From Ilumatobacteraceae bacterium (GTDB lineage: Bacteria; Actinomycetota; Acidimicrobiia; Acidimicrobiales; Ilumatobacteraceae), in assembly GCA_025451395.1 (NCBI GenBank), contig JANWKM010000057.1, positions 1-33,590 of the forward strand: a stretch of DNA of 33,590 nucleotides, written 5' to 3'. The position numbers and the translations under genes were made by a program. Shown here one piece after another: positions 1-7,642 of the stretch. The stretch's first letter is position 1; every line of letters starts with the position of its first letter. The notes under the pieces were generated by a model. It had not been told where the DNA came from, made no database searches, and worked only from the letters and a program-made list of their open reading frames with translations.

Positions 1-671
1 AGTACACGATGTTCCGGACCGACGGCGAGCCGCTCGGGTTTCCTACTCGAGGATTCCCGGCGCCACAAGGGCCGTACTACTGCGGCGTCGGCGCCGGCCG
101 AGTCTTTGCCCGCGAGATCATCGAGGAACACACGCAAGCCTGCATTGATGCCGAGCTGATGATCGAGGGAACAAACGCCGAAGTAATGCCCGGTCAGTGG
201 GAGTTCCAAGTCGGTGCTGCCGACGCGGTCACCGTCAGCGACCACCTCTACGTGGCCCGCTGGCTGCTACACCGCGTCGCCGAGGACTACGACGTGGTGA
301 TCAGCCTGGACGCGAAGCCGCAGAAGGGCGATTGGAACGGTGCCGGTGCACACACCAACTTCTCGACCAAGGCGATGCGCGAGGACACCGACATGAAGGC
401 CATCGAGGCCGCATGTCAAGCGATCGGCAAGAAGATCGACCTACACGTCAGCAATTACGGCCACGACATCGAGAGCCGACTCACCGGCGCTCACGAGACG
501 GCGCCGTATTACGAGTTCAGCTACGGCGTGTCGAACCGTGGCGCGAGCATCCGCATCCCGTGGCAGGTACAACGTGCTGGACGCGGCTACGCCGAGGATC
601 GTCGGCCGAACGCCAACTGCGATCCGTACACGGTGACCCGCCTCCTCATTGAAACGGTGTGCGCCGACTGA
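1..671 (+). CDS. glnII: Glutamine synthetase type II (GSII), C-terminal part
   Basis: This is the end of a eukaryotic-type glutamine synthetase, which makes glutamine from glutamate, ammonia and ATP in the cytoplasm. The frame is open to the left edge (codons from base 3), so the N-terminus lies outside the window. The visible part has the GSII signature GPYYCGVGAG, then EGTNAEVMPGQWEFQVG, which forms part of the metal, glutamate and ATP site, then GAGAHTNFSTKAMR and a C-terminal segment with the basic motif RGASIRIPWQV. These features separate it from the bacterial GSI encoded just downstream. The stop is about 60 bp before glnA, and that gap holds an imperfect hairpin (GTCTGCC at 674-680 with GGCAGAC at 704-710). 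Two different glutamine synthetases in tandem, followed by a GlnR-like regulator, make this a nitrogen-assimilation locus. The family call is firm; the exact isoenzyme role is not shown. Confidence 0.93.
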   Translation, partial: YTMFRTDGEPLGFPTRGFPAPQGPYYCGVGAGRVFAREIIEEHTQACIDAELMIEGTNAEVMPGQWEFQVGAADAVTVSDHLYVARWLLHRVAEDYDVVISLDAKPQKGDWNGAGAHTNFSTKAMREDTDMKAIEAACQAIGKKIDLHVSNYGHDIESRLTGAHETAPYYEFSYGVSNRGASIRIPWQVQRAGRGYAEDRRPNANCDPYTVTRLLIETVCAD

Positions 672-732
672 GGGTCTGCCCTTAAGGAAAACGGCAGAGT
701 GGTGGCAGACTTGCTACTGACGGAGGCCAGCC

Positions 733-2070
733 ATGCTCGACCAACAACGCGATTACGTACTGCGCACCGTTGAAGAGCGCGGGGTACGCCTAGTCCGCCT
801 GTGGTTCACAGACGTGCTGGGCAACCTGAAGAGCTTCGCGATCAGTCCGGCCGAACTCGAGAACGCGCTCGGCGATGGCATGACGTTCGACGGTTCGGCG
901 ATCGACGGCTTCAGCCGCGTTCAAGAAGCCGACGTGCTGGCGATGCCCGATGCGAACACATTCGAGGTGTTGCCGTGGGGCGACAGCAAGGCGGTCGAAG
1001 CGCGCGTTTTCTGCGACATCCACAACCTCGACGGCACGCCATTCGAAGGCGACCCGCGGCAAGTGTTGCGCCGCAATCTCGGAGCCGCCCGCGAACAGGG
1101 GTTCACGTTCTATGTCGCCCCCGACATCGAGTTCTTCTACTTCGCGCCGCCTGAGAAGGGCCAAGCACCGGTGCCGCTGGATGAGGGTGGCTTCTTCGAT
1201 CTCACCACCACCGACGTCGCGGGCACATTGCGCAAGGAAACCATTCGCACGCTCGAGACGATGGGCATTCCCGTCGAATACAGCTTTCACGAAGATGCGC
1301 CCAGCCAACACGAGATCGACCTGCGCCATACCGACGCGTTGACGATGGCCGACAGTGTGATGACGTTCCGGCTGGTTGTGAAGGAAGTGGCCGCCAAGCA
1401 GGGTGTGCACGCAACGTTCATGCCCAAGCCACTGGAAGGCGTGCAGGGCAGCGGCATGCACATGCACTTCAGCCTGTTCAAGGGCGACGAGAACGCTTTC
1501 TACAGCGACGACGACGCGTACAACCTCTCGCCGGTCGCGAAGCAGTTCATGGCGGGCCTACTCCACCACGCCGCAGAACTGACCGCAATCACGAACCAGA
1601 CAGTCAACAGCTACAAGCGTTTGGTGCCCGGCTTCGAAGCACCGGTGCACATCAGCTGGGCGCGCAACAACCGCAGCGGACTGATTCGTGTGCCCGTCGC
1701 CAAGCGCGGCAACCCCAGCGCAACCCGCATCGAGTACCGGTCGCCCGATCCGGCGTGCAATCCGTATCTGGCGATGAGCGTGATTCTCGCTGCCGGCCTG
1801 CGCGGAATTGCGGAGGGTTACGAACTGCCCACGGAAGCCGACGCAAACCTGTTCGAGATGGACGACGCGTCGCTCACCAAGCTGGGCATCGACACGTTGC
1901 CGCAGTCGCTCAGCGATTCGTTGAAGATGATGGAGCGGTCCACACTCGTCCAAGAAGCGCTCGGTGAGCACATCTTCGAATGGTTCCTGCGCAACAAGCG
2001 CAGCGAGTGGCGGGCGTACAAAACCCACGTGTCGCAGTTCGAGTTCGATCGCTACCTCCGAACGCTGTGA
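733..2070 (+). CDS. glnA: Glutamine synthetase type I-alpha
   Basis: A 445-residue type I glutamine synthetase, the usual length for the short GSI-alpha form. The beta-grasp domain (about residues 15-100) is followed by the catalytic barrel with metal-binding DIEFF, the GSGMHMHFSLF stretch (near residue 240) and the NNRSGLIRVP/EYRSPDPACNPYLA region. Two residues suggest how it is controlled. Arg62 in DGSAIDGFSRV sits where GSI-alpha enzymes carry the arginine of glutamine feedback inhibition. The position of the adenylylated tyrosine of GSI-beta is Phe374 (NLFEMDD), so regulation by adenylylation is unlikely. The ATG has a strong ribosome binding site, GGAGG at 722-726. The stop overlaps the GTG of the GlnR-like gene, implying translational coupling. 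Function is firm; the regulatory reading rests on family knowledge. Confidence 0.95.
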   Translation: MLDQQRDYVLRTVEERGVRLVRLWFTDVLGNLKSFAISPAELENALGDGMTFDGSAIDGFSRVQEADVLAMPDANTFEVLPWGDSKAVEARVFCDIHNLDGTPFEGDPRQVLRRNLGAAREQGFTFYVAPDIEFFYFAPPEKGQAPVPLDEGGFFDLTTTDVAGTLRKETIRTLETMGIPVEYSFHEDAPSQHEIDLRHTDALTMADSVMTFRLVVKEVAAKQGVHATFMPKPLEGVQGSGMHMHFSLFKGDENAFYSDDDAYNLSPVAKQFMAGLLHHAAELTAITNQTVNSYKRLVPGFEAPVHISWARNNRSGLIRVPVAKRGNPSATRIEYRSPDPACNPYLAMSVILAAGLRGIAEGYELPTEADANLFEMDDASLTKLGIDTLPQSLSDSLKMMERSTLVQEALGEHIFEWFLRNKRSEWRAYKTHVSQFEFDRYLRTL

Positions 2071-2750
2071 ACGAGCTCCTCGCGGTCTATCCAGATTCGC
2101 CACCGGTCGATCTCGCGCGCACGCTCGATCTCGCTGGTTATCGCTGGAAGTCGGTCTCGACAGCGACAGAAGCGCTGCGCCACGAGCCAACCTCCGGGTG
2201 GGCAGGCGCTGTCGTAGCTTGCGACGTCGATGCCGAGGCCGCGTGGGCGTTTTGTAGCGCACTCCGTCGCCGCGACAACCCTGTGCAACCGCTGATGGTG
2301 CTGATCACCGGTGGGCAGCTCGCCGACCTAGAACTGCGCCACGACTTGTTCGACGATTTCTGCATCACACCGTGCCACCCCGTCGAGATCGAGACGCGGT
2401 TGCGTCACCTCTTCGCTCGTGGTGGTGGCGATGTCCGGCCGGAGGTGGTGCAGTACAGCAGCCTCGTTTTGAATCTCGAGACCTACCAGGCGACGATTGC
2501 GGGAACGCCACTCGACCTCACCTACATGGAGTACGAGTTGCTGAAGTTCCTTGCGCAGAACCCGGGCAAGGTGTTCACACGCGAGACATTGCTCAGCCGA
2601 GTGTGGGGCTACGAGTACTACGGCGGTGCCCGCACCGTCGACGTACACATTCGGCGACTGCGGGCCAAGCTCGGCGAAGAGCATGCCAACTTCATCGAGA
2701 CGGTGCGTTCCGTCGGTTATCGGTTCGGTCAGAGCCGCTGGAGCGCTTGA
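2067..2750 (+). CDS. glnR: GlnR-like orphan response regulator (OmpR/PhoB type)
   Basis: A 227-residue transcription regulator. The C-terminal winged-helix DNA-binding domain (about 128-221) is nearly diagnostic: DLTYMEYELLKFLAQNPGKV, VWGYEYYGGARTVDVHIRRL, SVGYRF. It closely matches my memory of actinobacterial GlnR, the global nitrogen regulator. The N-terminal half keeps a receiver-like layout but is degenerate: the usual acidic pair is missing at the start, the conserved lysine is lost (ITPCHP instead of a K-P-F motif), and only CDVD around residue 53 recalls the phospho-acceptor loop. No sensor kinase gene is nearby. Signalling independent of phosphorylation, as in GlnR, is therefore likely. 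The GTG start at 2067 shares GTGA with the glnA stop, so the two are probably co-translated. The end overlaps the convergent hydrolase gene by 22 bp. GlnR identity is inferred from sequence likeness plus the glutamine synthetase context. Confidence 0.75.
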   Translation: MNELLAVYPDSPPVDLARTLDLAGYRWKSVSTATEALRHEPTSGWAGAVVACDVDAEAAWAFCSALRRRDNPVQPLMVLITGGQLADLELRHDLFDDFCITPCHPVEIETRLRHLFARGGGDVRPEVVQYSSLVLNLETYQATIAGTPLDLTYMEYELLKFLAQNPGKVFTRETLLSRVWGYEYYGGARTVDVHIRRLRAKLGEEHANFIETVRSVGYRFGQSRWSA

Positions 2751-3436
2751 ACGACCAACTCCGCAAACGCGACTTTCCCGTCATCGTTCGGATGCAGATC
2801 ATCGCTGCGTAACACTTCACGACTGGGGTCGGCAGCGATCGTGTACCAATCGGCCACCACCGCATCGCCACGATTTTCGAGCTGCGCTTCCAGTACCTGG
2901 TTGAAGACCGTCGTTTGCCGTAGATCGCTCGGGCGGTAGACGTTGACCCACACCAAGCGCACCGGCGGCGGCAACAACTCGGTGATCTGGATGATCAGGT
3001 CGGCACAGTCCTGCGGGGTGTCAAAATTTCCCACGTCGTTGGTACCGAGCGCGATCACCCACACCGATGGGTTGGTTCCTTTGCCAATCAGCTTCTTGAC
3101 AGCGCGCACACCGCTCAACGTTTGACCGTTGCGCCCACTACCGATCGCAATCCGCCGACTGGTCTCGCCGTCAATAACGACGTCGGCAATACCCACGTCG
3201 GCGAGCGCGTGGCGCAGCGACGAGGCACTTGCTTCGGTGATCGAGTCGCCCACCACCGCAACTGAGACGATCGCCGCGTGTTGAGGCAGTTCCGCGCCCA
3301 GCGCGATGGTCGTAGCCGGAGCACCGTCGCGTCCGATGAAGGTTTTGGTCGTTTTACATCCCGCCACCAAGACCAATCCCGCCGTCAGTAGCGAGCGGCG
3401 CGAAATCGGGTTCACACCTTCAATGTAGGTGGGCAA
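2729..3436 (-). CDS. SGNH/GDSL-family hydrolase, lipoprotein
   Basis: A 235-residue extracytoplasmic esterase/lipase-fold protein. The N-terminus has an arginine pair and hydrophobic core ending in the lipobox LVAGC (SRRSLLTAGLVLVAGC), so it is probably exported, perhaps by Tat, and lipid-anchored at Cys27. The SGNH blocks are in order: block I VVGDSIT with nucleophile Ser65, block III ALGTND, and block V DDLHPND with the catalytic Asp-His pair. The substrate is unknown; members act on acyl esters of sugars, lipids or peptidoglycan. It is the last gene of the minus-strand group from ridA, 15 bp after the amidohydrolase stop. Its 3-prime end overlaps the convergent regulator gene. No good ribosome binding site is seen before the ATG, so a start a few codons inside (GTG, residue 8) is possible. 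Confidence 0.82.
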   Translation of the reverse strand: MPTYIEGVNPISRRSLLTAGLVLVAGCKTTKTFIGRDGAPATTIALGAELPQHAAIVSVAVVGDSITEASASSLRHALADVGIADVVIDGETSRRIAIGSGRNGQTLSGVRAVKKLIGKGTNPSVWVIALGTNDVGNFDTPQDCADLIIQITELLPPPVRLVWVNVYRPSDLRQTTVFNQVLEAQLENRGDAVVADWYTIAADPSREVLRSDDLHPNDDGKVAFAELVVQALQRL

Positions 3437-3451
3437 GCGATGTGCGAGGCT

Positions 3452-4816
3452 TCATCCCAGTTGCTGGATGCGTGCCGCATGCCGTGCGTGGCTGTGCAAC
3501 ACGTGTGGCAGATCGGGGTGCTCGATCTCTCCGTCGCGTACGACGAAGCGGCCGTTGACGATCGTGTGCCATGCGCCTGTCGGCCCACAGCGCAGCCAGG
3601 CTTCGATCGGATCGGCCAGCGCGCCGGCGTACATCGGCCCGGTCAGTCGCCATATCGCGATGTCGGCAACCGCGCCGGGCGCGATCACGCCGATCTCACC
3701 TTCACGTCCCAAGCACCCGGCACCGCCGAGGGTGGCCATCTCCAGCGCCATACGAGCGGTGCTGATTTGAGCACCATCGCGCAACTTGGCGAGCAGCATC
3801 GCGGTACGCGCCTCTAACCAGACCGACGCGCTATCAGCAGATGAGGAACCATCGACACCGATGCCGACCTTGACACCGGCGGCGCGCATCGGCACTACCG
3901 GCGAGATACCCGACGACAGGATGAGGTTGCTGCTCGGGCAGTGCGCGACGCCGATGCCGGCGGCTCCGAGCCGAAGTATCTCGTCGTGGTTGGGCATCAC
4001 ACAGTGCGCGACCCATGTGCGGTCACTGCACCAGCCGGTTCGTTCCAGGTACTCCATCGGGCGACAACCGAATGTCGCGAGTGAGAACTCGTCGTCCTCG
4101 GCATTCTCGGCGAAGTGTGTGTGCAGCCGCACATCGAGCCGCTGCGCTAGTTCGGCGCTGCGTACCATCAACTGTTCGGTGACGCTGAACGGGCTGCACG
4201 GCGCCAACGCGATGCGCACCATCGCACCGTGGTTGCGGTCGTGATGCGCCGCCACGGCCGATTCGCTGGCTGCCAGAATGTCGTCGTCGTCGGCAACGAC
4301 GTTGTCGGGTGGCAATCCACCATCCTTCTTGCTCAGGCTCATCGAGCCGCGAGTTGGGTGGAAGCGCATCCCTATCTCGCGCGCCGCTGCTATCTCAGCA
4401 CTCAACAGATCGCCGGCTCCCTTGGGGTGGACGTACAGATGATCGGCGCTCGTGCTGCAGCCGCTCAACGCCAGTTCGGCGAGGCCGATGAACGCACTCG
4501 TGTACACCGACTCCTCATCGATCAAAGCCCACAGCGGATACAGCGACTGCAGCCAACCGAACAGGGGCTTGTCGGTCATCGGCGGGAACGCGCGGGTGAG
4601 GTTCTGGAAAATGTGATGGTGCGCGTTGATCAATCCGGGCGTAACGAGGCAGTCACTGGCATCGACGATGCGATTCGCAGCAGGAAACGGATCAGTGCTG
4701 GCACCCACCGCCTCGATCAGGTTGTCGGTGATCGCCACCCATCCCCCGGGCAGCTCACGGCGCTGCGCATCGACCGTGGCCACCAACCGCGCGTTACGGA
4801 TCAGCAGGTCGGTCAC
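3452..4816 (-). CDS. Amidohydrolase, 8-oxoguanine deaminase-like
   Basis: A 454-residue metal-dependent deaminase of the amidohydrolase superfamily. The N-terminal MTDLLIRNARLVATVD is the beta-sandwich typical of the family. Metal-binding and catalytic motifs follow: INAHHHIFQNLTRAFPP, HTHFAEN, HCVMPN and the aspartate in GVDGSSSAD. The NLTRAFP segment and overall spacing match enzymes annotated as 8-oxoguanine deaminase or hydroxy-triazine ethylaminohydrolase relatives. The most likely reaction is hydrolytic deamination of an oxidised guanine base (8-oxoguanine to urate and ammonia), in the cytoplasm. The start is GTG at 4816, 3 bp after the stop of the upstream decarboxylase gene, so the two are co-transcribed. 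The superfamily is certain; the substrate is inferred and could be another purine or triazine-like ring. Confidence 0.8.
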   Translation of the reverse strand: MTDLLIRNARLVATVDAQRRELPGGWVAITDNLIEAVGASTDPFPAANRIVDASDCLVTPGLINAHHHIFQNLTRAFPPMTDKPLFGWLQSLYPLWALIDEESVYTSAFIGLAELALSGCSTSADHLYVHPKGAGDLLSAEIAAAREIGMRFHPTRGSMSLSKKDGGLPPDNVVADDDDILAASESAVAAHHDRNHGAMVRIALAPCSPFSVTEQLMVRSAELAQRLDVRLHTHFAENAEDDEFSLATFGCRPMEYLERTGWCSDRTWVAHCVMPNHDEILRLGAAGIGVAHCPSSNLILSSGISPVVPMRAAGVKVGIGVDGSSSADSASVWLEARTAMLLAKLRDGAQISTARMALEMATLGGAGCLGREGEIGVIAPGAVADIAIWRLTGPMYAGALADPIEAWLRCGPTGAWHTIVNGRFVVRDGEIEHPDLPHVLHSHARHAARIQQLG

Positions 4817-4819
4817 GGT

Positions 4820-6187
4820 TCAGAGAAGAGAGTCGATGATCAGTCGGATGTCGTCGAGCGTGGTCAACGGATTCACCACACAAATGCGCAGCACCATCTC
4901 GCCGGCCCACGCGGTCGGCACGAGGAAACCAACTCCATCGGCGAGCAGTTTGTCGCTCCACGCCTTGTACTGCTCGGGGCCCCATCCGCTCCGGCGAAAC
5001 AGCACAACACTGAGTTCCGGCTCCATGATCAACTCGAGATGGTTGGCATCATCGACCAGGCGGGCCGCTGCATGCGCGACCGAGAGCGTGTGCTCGATTG
5101 CATCGCGGTAGGCGACGGTGCCGTGGGTGGCCAGGCTAAACCAGAACGGCAACCCGCGGGCACGGCGAGTGAGGTGATAAGCGAAGTCGCTGGGATTCCA
5201 ATCCTCGTCAACTGCGTGCAATACGTCGAGATACTCGGCGTGCTGCGTGTGCGCCTCTCGCGCGAGCAGCGGATCGCGATAGATGAGCGCACAACAATCG
5301 AAGGGCGCGAACAGCCACTTGTGCGGATCGATGATCAGGCTGTCGGCGCGCTCGACGCCGTCGTAGCGCGCACGAATGCTTGGTGCGGCCAGTCCGGCGC
5401 CACCGTACGCGCCATCGATGTGGAACCACACTCCCAACTCATCGGCAACATCGGCCGCTCCATCGAGTGGATCGATCACCCCAGCATTCGTCGTGCCGCT
5501 GGTTGCGACAACTGCGAACACACGCTCGCGGTCAGACCTCGACAGATCCTTCACAAGTTTCTGCAACGCATCGACGCGAAGTCGACCCTGATGGTCGGCG
5601 TCCGCTTTGACGACGTCGGCATCCATCGCCTGACCCGCCGAAGTCACACTGCTGTGCGCGCCTTTGCTGGCGATGATCAGCCCACGTGTTCGATCGTGGC
5701 GACCCTCGGCACGCTGGCGCCAACGGTAACGCGCGGCCACGAGCGCGCTGAGGTTGCCGGCGGTGCCACCGGTGACGAACACTCCGCCGGCGCCGGCTGG
5801 CAATCCGGCAAGATCGGCGAGGTAGCGCAGGGCCTCGTTCTCGGCAAACACCGCACCACCACCCTCCATCCACGAACCGCCAAAAATGCTCGAGGCGCCG
5901 ACGACGAGATCGAAAAGGATCGAGGCTTCGGTTGGCGCGGCGGGCACGAACGACAGAAACCGCGGATGATCTACCGAGATGCATGCCTGCGCCAGCACAT
6001 CGCCGAACACGCGCAGCGCCTCGAGCCCGCCGATACCGCGTTCGGTGATGGTGTGCCCGGCCATCGCCCGTAGCTCGCCAATGGTCCGCGGCCCGTCCAG
6101 CGGTGGTGGATCGAGCCGCACACGGTCGACGGCGTAGCGCACGATCGCTTGCGTCAGCACTTCGGTGGCCGCATCGTGCTTGTGCAT
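4820..6187 (-). CDS. PLP-dependent group II (aromatic-L-amino-acid) decarboxylase
   Basis: A 455-residue pyridoxal-phosphate enzyme of the aromatic-amino-acid/glutamate decarboxylase family, about the usual length. Visible features are the substrate-side motif HPRFLSFVP, FVTGGTAGNLSAL (phosphate-binding loop), GAHSSV, ATSGTTNAGVIDPL, the cofactor aspartate in FHIDGAYGG, and the Schiff-base lysine in DPHKWLFAPFDC. The C-terminal domain ends with LRICVVNPLTT. The product would be an amine plus CO2; which amino acid is used cannot be read from sequence, and some members act as aldehyde synthases. It lies between a small membrane protein gene (5 bp upstream) and the 8-oxoguanine deaminase-like gene (3 bp downstream). 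A RidA-type deaminase heads the operon, which fits PLP chemistry that releases reactive enamines. Confidence 0.87.
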   Translation of the reverse strand: MHKHDAATEVLTQAIVRYAVDRVRLDPPPLDGPRTIGELRAMAGHTITERGIGGLEALRVFGDVLAQACISVDHPRFLSFVPAAPTEASILFDLVVGASSIFGGSWMEGGGAVFAENEALRYLADLAGLPAGAGGVFVTGGTAGNLSALVAARYRWRQRAEGRHDRTRGLIIASKGAHSSVTSAGQAMDADVVKADADHQGRLRVDALQKLVKDLSRSDRERVFAVVATSGTTNAGVIDPLDGAADVADELGVWFHIDGAYGGAGLAAPSIRARYDGVERADSLIIDPHKWLFAPFDCCALIYRDPLLAREAHTQHAEYLDVLHAVDEDWNPSDFAYHLTRRARGLPFWFSLATHGTVAYRDAIEHTLSVAHAAARLVDDANHLELIMEPELSVVLFRRSGWGPEQYKAWSDKLLADGVGFLVPTAWAGEMVLRICVVNPLTTLDDIRLIIDSLL

Positions 6188-6192
6188 TGCGG

Positions 6193-6348
6193 TCAGTAGT
6201 TCGTGTCGAGTAACTCGCTGCCGGCGTTGCGTTGCTCGCCGTCGCGGTTCAGCACAAACCCAAGCACGACAGCCACGGTGGCGGAGCCCATGATCGCCAC
6301 GATGGGAAAGATCAGCAGCACGAGGAGGATCGCGACAACACCAGGCAC
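6193..6348 (-). CDS. Small membrane protein, 51 residues
   Basis: A short ORF filling the gap between ridA and the decarboxylase gene. It starts with GTG at 6348, 9 bp after the ridA stop, and ends with TGA at 6193-6195, 5 bp before the decarboxylase ATG. Translation gives one long hydrophobic stretch (VVAILLVLLIFPIVAIMGSA then TVAVVLGFVL, residues 4-33), either one long or two short membrane helices, followed by a polar tail NRDGEQRNAGSELLDTNY. There is no clear ribosome binding site, so translation may be coupled to ridA. The tight fit, same strand and hydrophobic composition support a real gene, but I recognise no family and propose no function. Confidence 0.55.
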   Translation of the reverse strand: MPGVVAILLVLLIFPIVAIMGSATVAVVLGFVLNRDGEQRNAGSELLDTNY

Positions 6349-6357
6349 GGGCGCAGC

Positions 6358-6717
6358 CTACTTGGCCTGCGCCGACGGCTTAAAAGCCCATGCTTCGATC
6401 TCGACCGCTGCCCCAGCGGGCAACGCGGCCACTCCGACTGTGCTGCGCGCGGGACGGTGCTCGCCAAAGCCAGCGATGTACGCCTCGTTGAAGTCGGCGA
6501 AAGTACTCATGTCGGTGAGGAAGCACAGCGTCTTGGCCACGTCGGCAGCAGTCGCGTTCATGGTCGCCAGCAGCACCTTCAGATTTTCGAGAGCTTGTGC
6601 CGTCTGCGCCGCCACCCCCGTGACGAGTGCTCCGTCCTTCATGCCGAGCTGACCACTGACGATGATCCAATCGCCAGCGCGCACGACGGGTGTGTATGGT
6701 CCGAGAGGTTTCGTCAT
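6358..6717 (-). CDS. ridA: RidA/YjgF/YER057c family enamine/imine deaminase
   Basis: A 119-residue trimer-forming protein of the RidA family, close to the typical length. Members hydrolyse reactive enamine/imine intermediates released by PLP enzymes, protecting other PLP-dependent proteins. The conserved substrate-binding elements are present: IIVSGQLG near the N-terminus, the catalytic arginine equivalent to RidA Arg105 in ARSTVGV (Arg91), and the glutamate in VEIEAWA (Glu108). The frame is open upstream to 7119, but homology begins at MTKPLGPYTP, and a TACGCT -10 lies 6 nt before this ATG, so the start is placed at 6717. It is the first gene of a minus-strand operon including a PLP decarboxylase, a natural partner. 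It is divergent from the Tat lipoprotein gene with 58 bp between starts. Confidence 0.9.
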   Translation of the reverse strand: MTKPLGPYTPVVRAGDWIIVSGQLGMKDGALVTGVAAQTAQALENLKVLLATMNATAADVAKTLCFLTDMSTFADFNEAYIAGFGEHRPARSTVGVAALPAGAAVEIEAWAFKPSAQAK

Positions 6718-6723
6718 GCCCGC

Positions 6724-6729
6724 AGCGTA
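6724..6729 (-). promoter_or_regulatory. -10 element of ridA operon (leaderless)
   Basis: TACGCT on the minus strand, 6 nt before the ridA ATG. The transcript would begin at or next to the start codon. Same geometry as other promoters in this window. Confidence 0.5.
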
Positions 6730-6762
6730 CGCAGCTGCCGTGACCAATCGGATCGTCACCAC

Positions 6763-6768
6763 TAACGT
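6763..6768 (+). promoter_or_regulatory. -10 element of the Tat lipoprotein gene (leaderless)
   Basis: TAACGT, 7 nt before the ATG at 6776. There is no ribosome binding site, which supports a leaderless mRNA and fixes the start despite an open frame further upstream. Confidence 0.5.
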
Positions 6769-6775
6769 TCGGCCG

Positions 6776-7624
6776 ATGATCTCGCCCAGGTTGACGCGCC
6801 GTCGGTTCCTTGCAGTAACGGGCGGTGCGCTCGTGCTCGCGGCGTGCGGCGACGATTCGGATCGGAAGGCCAAGCCATTCGGTGTGGTGCAGCGATTCTC
6901 CAGTGAGCCTTTGTTCACGCCGGGCGCCGCCCTACGGCTACCAGTGTCGTTGGTAGACCAAGCGGGCAACCTCGGCGATGGACCTGCCGCGTTGACGGGT
7001 TGGATCGAACACTTCGAGGGAGAACGCGTCGCCGATATCACCGCCCCGCGACGTGGGGTCGGCATCGAGATTCCATATTGGGAAGTGCGCACGACACTTG
7101 CCACCGCAGGTGCGTACACGCTTCGCTTCGAGGGCGACGACGGCTACGGCGCCAACTTCCAGGTGTTCGACGCCGCCGATGTCGTGTCACCGCTGACCGG
7201 CAAGAAGCTGCCGCCATTCGATACACCCACCGTCGACAATCACCGCGGCGTCGAGCCGTACTGCTCGCTCACACCCGAGCCGTGCCCACTGCACGCGGTC
7301 ACTCTCACCGAAGCGCTCGCGTCGGGGACACCCGTGATCTACATGGTCGGAACACCCGCGCATTGCAAGACCGGCACGTGCGCACCGGGCCTCGAGTTCC
7401 TCGTCAACGAACACAACCGACTCGATGACAAGGCCCTGATGGTGCACGCCGACGTGTATGCCGACGATGCTGCAACCACACTGGCCCCGGCCGTTGTCGC
7501 GCTGGGCGTGCAGTATGAACCGATCATCTACATGTGCAGCGCCGACGGCGTGATCGTCGACCGGCTCGACGGGATCTGGGACGCCAGCGAACTGACGGAG
7601 CGCGTCGACCTACTGGTCAGCTAA
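6776..7624 (+). CDS. Tat-exported lipoprotein with thioredoxin-like C-terminal domain
   Basis: A 282-residue secreted protein of unknown role. The start at 6776 gives a textbook Tat lipoprotein signal: RLTRRRFLAVTGGALVLAAC, with twin arginines and the lipobox cysteine about residue 22. The mature part begins with a beta-rich region (about 35-140) that reads like an immunoglobulin-like or blade domain: SLVDQAGNL, AGAYTLRFEGDDGYGANFQVFD. The last 120 residues contain GTPVIYMVGTPAHCKTGTC, a strand-loop-helix layout like a thioredoxin fold but with Cys-x4-Cys instead of Cys-x2-Cys, then VHADVY and VIVDRLDGIW. A redox or metal-delivery role outside the membrane is possible, but this is inference. 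It ends 9 bp from the convergent A-type Fe-S carrier gene. Confidence 0.75.
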   Translation: MISPRLTRRRFLAVTGGALVLAACGDDSDRKAKPFGVVQRFSSEPLFTPGAALRLPVSLVDQAGNLGDGPAALTGWIEHFEGERVADITAPRRGVGIEIPYWEVRTTLATAGAYTLRFEGDDGYGANFQVFDAADVVSPLTGKKLPPFDTPTVDNHRGVEPYCSLTPEPCPLHAVTLTEALASGTPVIYMVGTPAHCKTGTCAPGLEFLVNEHNRLDDKALMVHADVYADDAATTLAPAVVALGVQYEPIIYMCSADGVIVDRLDGIWDASELTERVDLLVS

Positions 7625-7642
7625 AGCTATTCGTCAGCTAAA
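7616..7642. repeat. Short direct repeat spanning two convergent stop codons
   Basis: GTCAGCTAAA occurs at 7616-7625 and 7633-7642, a 17-bp period with further partial matches. Copy one contains the TAA stop of the lipoprotein gene and copy two covers the TGA stop of the convergent Fe-S carrier gene. It looks like an old tandem duplication. Confidence 0.5.

Noticed and set aside
672-732. A GlnR binding site upstream of glnA
   Set aside because: No convincing GTNAC-n6-GAAAC type pair is visible; only an imperfect hairpin is present.
1558-2262. A 234-codon minus-strand frame across the glnA/glnR junction
   Set aside because: It is antisense to both genes and lacks any recognised motif.
4229-6073. 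A 614-codon plus-strand open frame across the deaminase and decarboxylase genes
   Set aside because: It is antisense to two well-supported genes and its translation shows no recognisable domain; long shadow frames are expected in GC-rich coding DNA.
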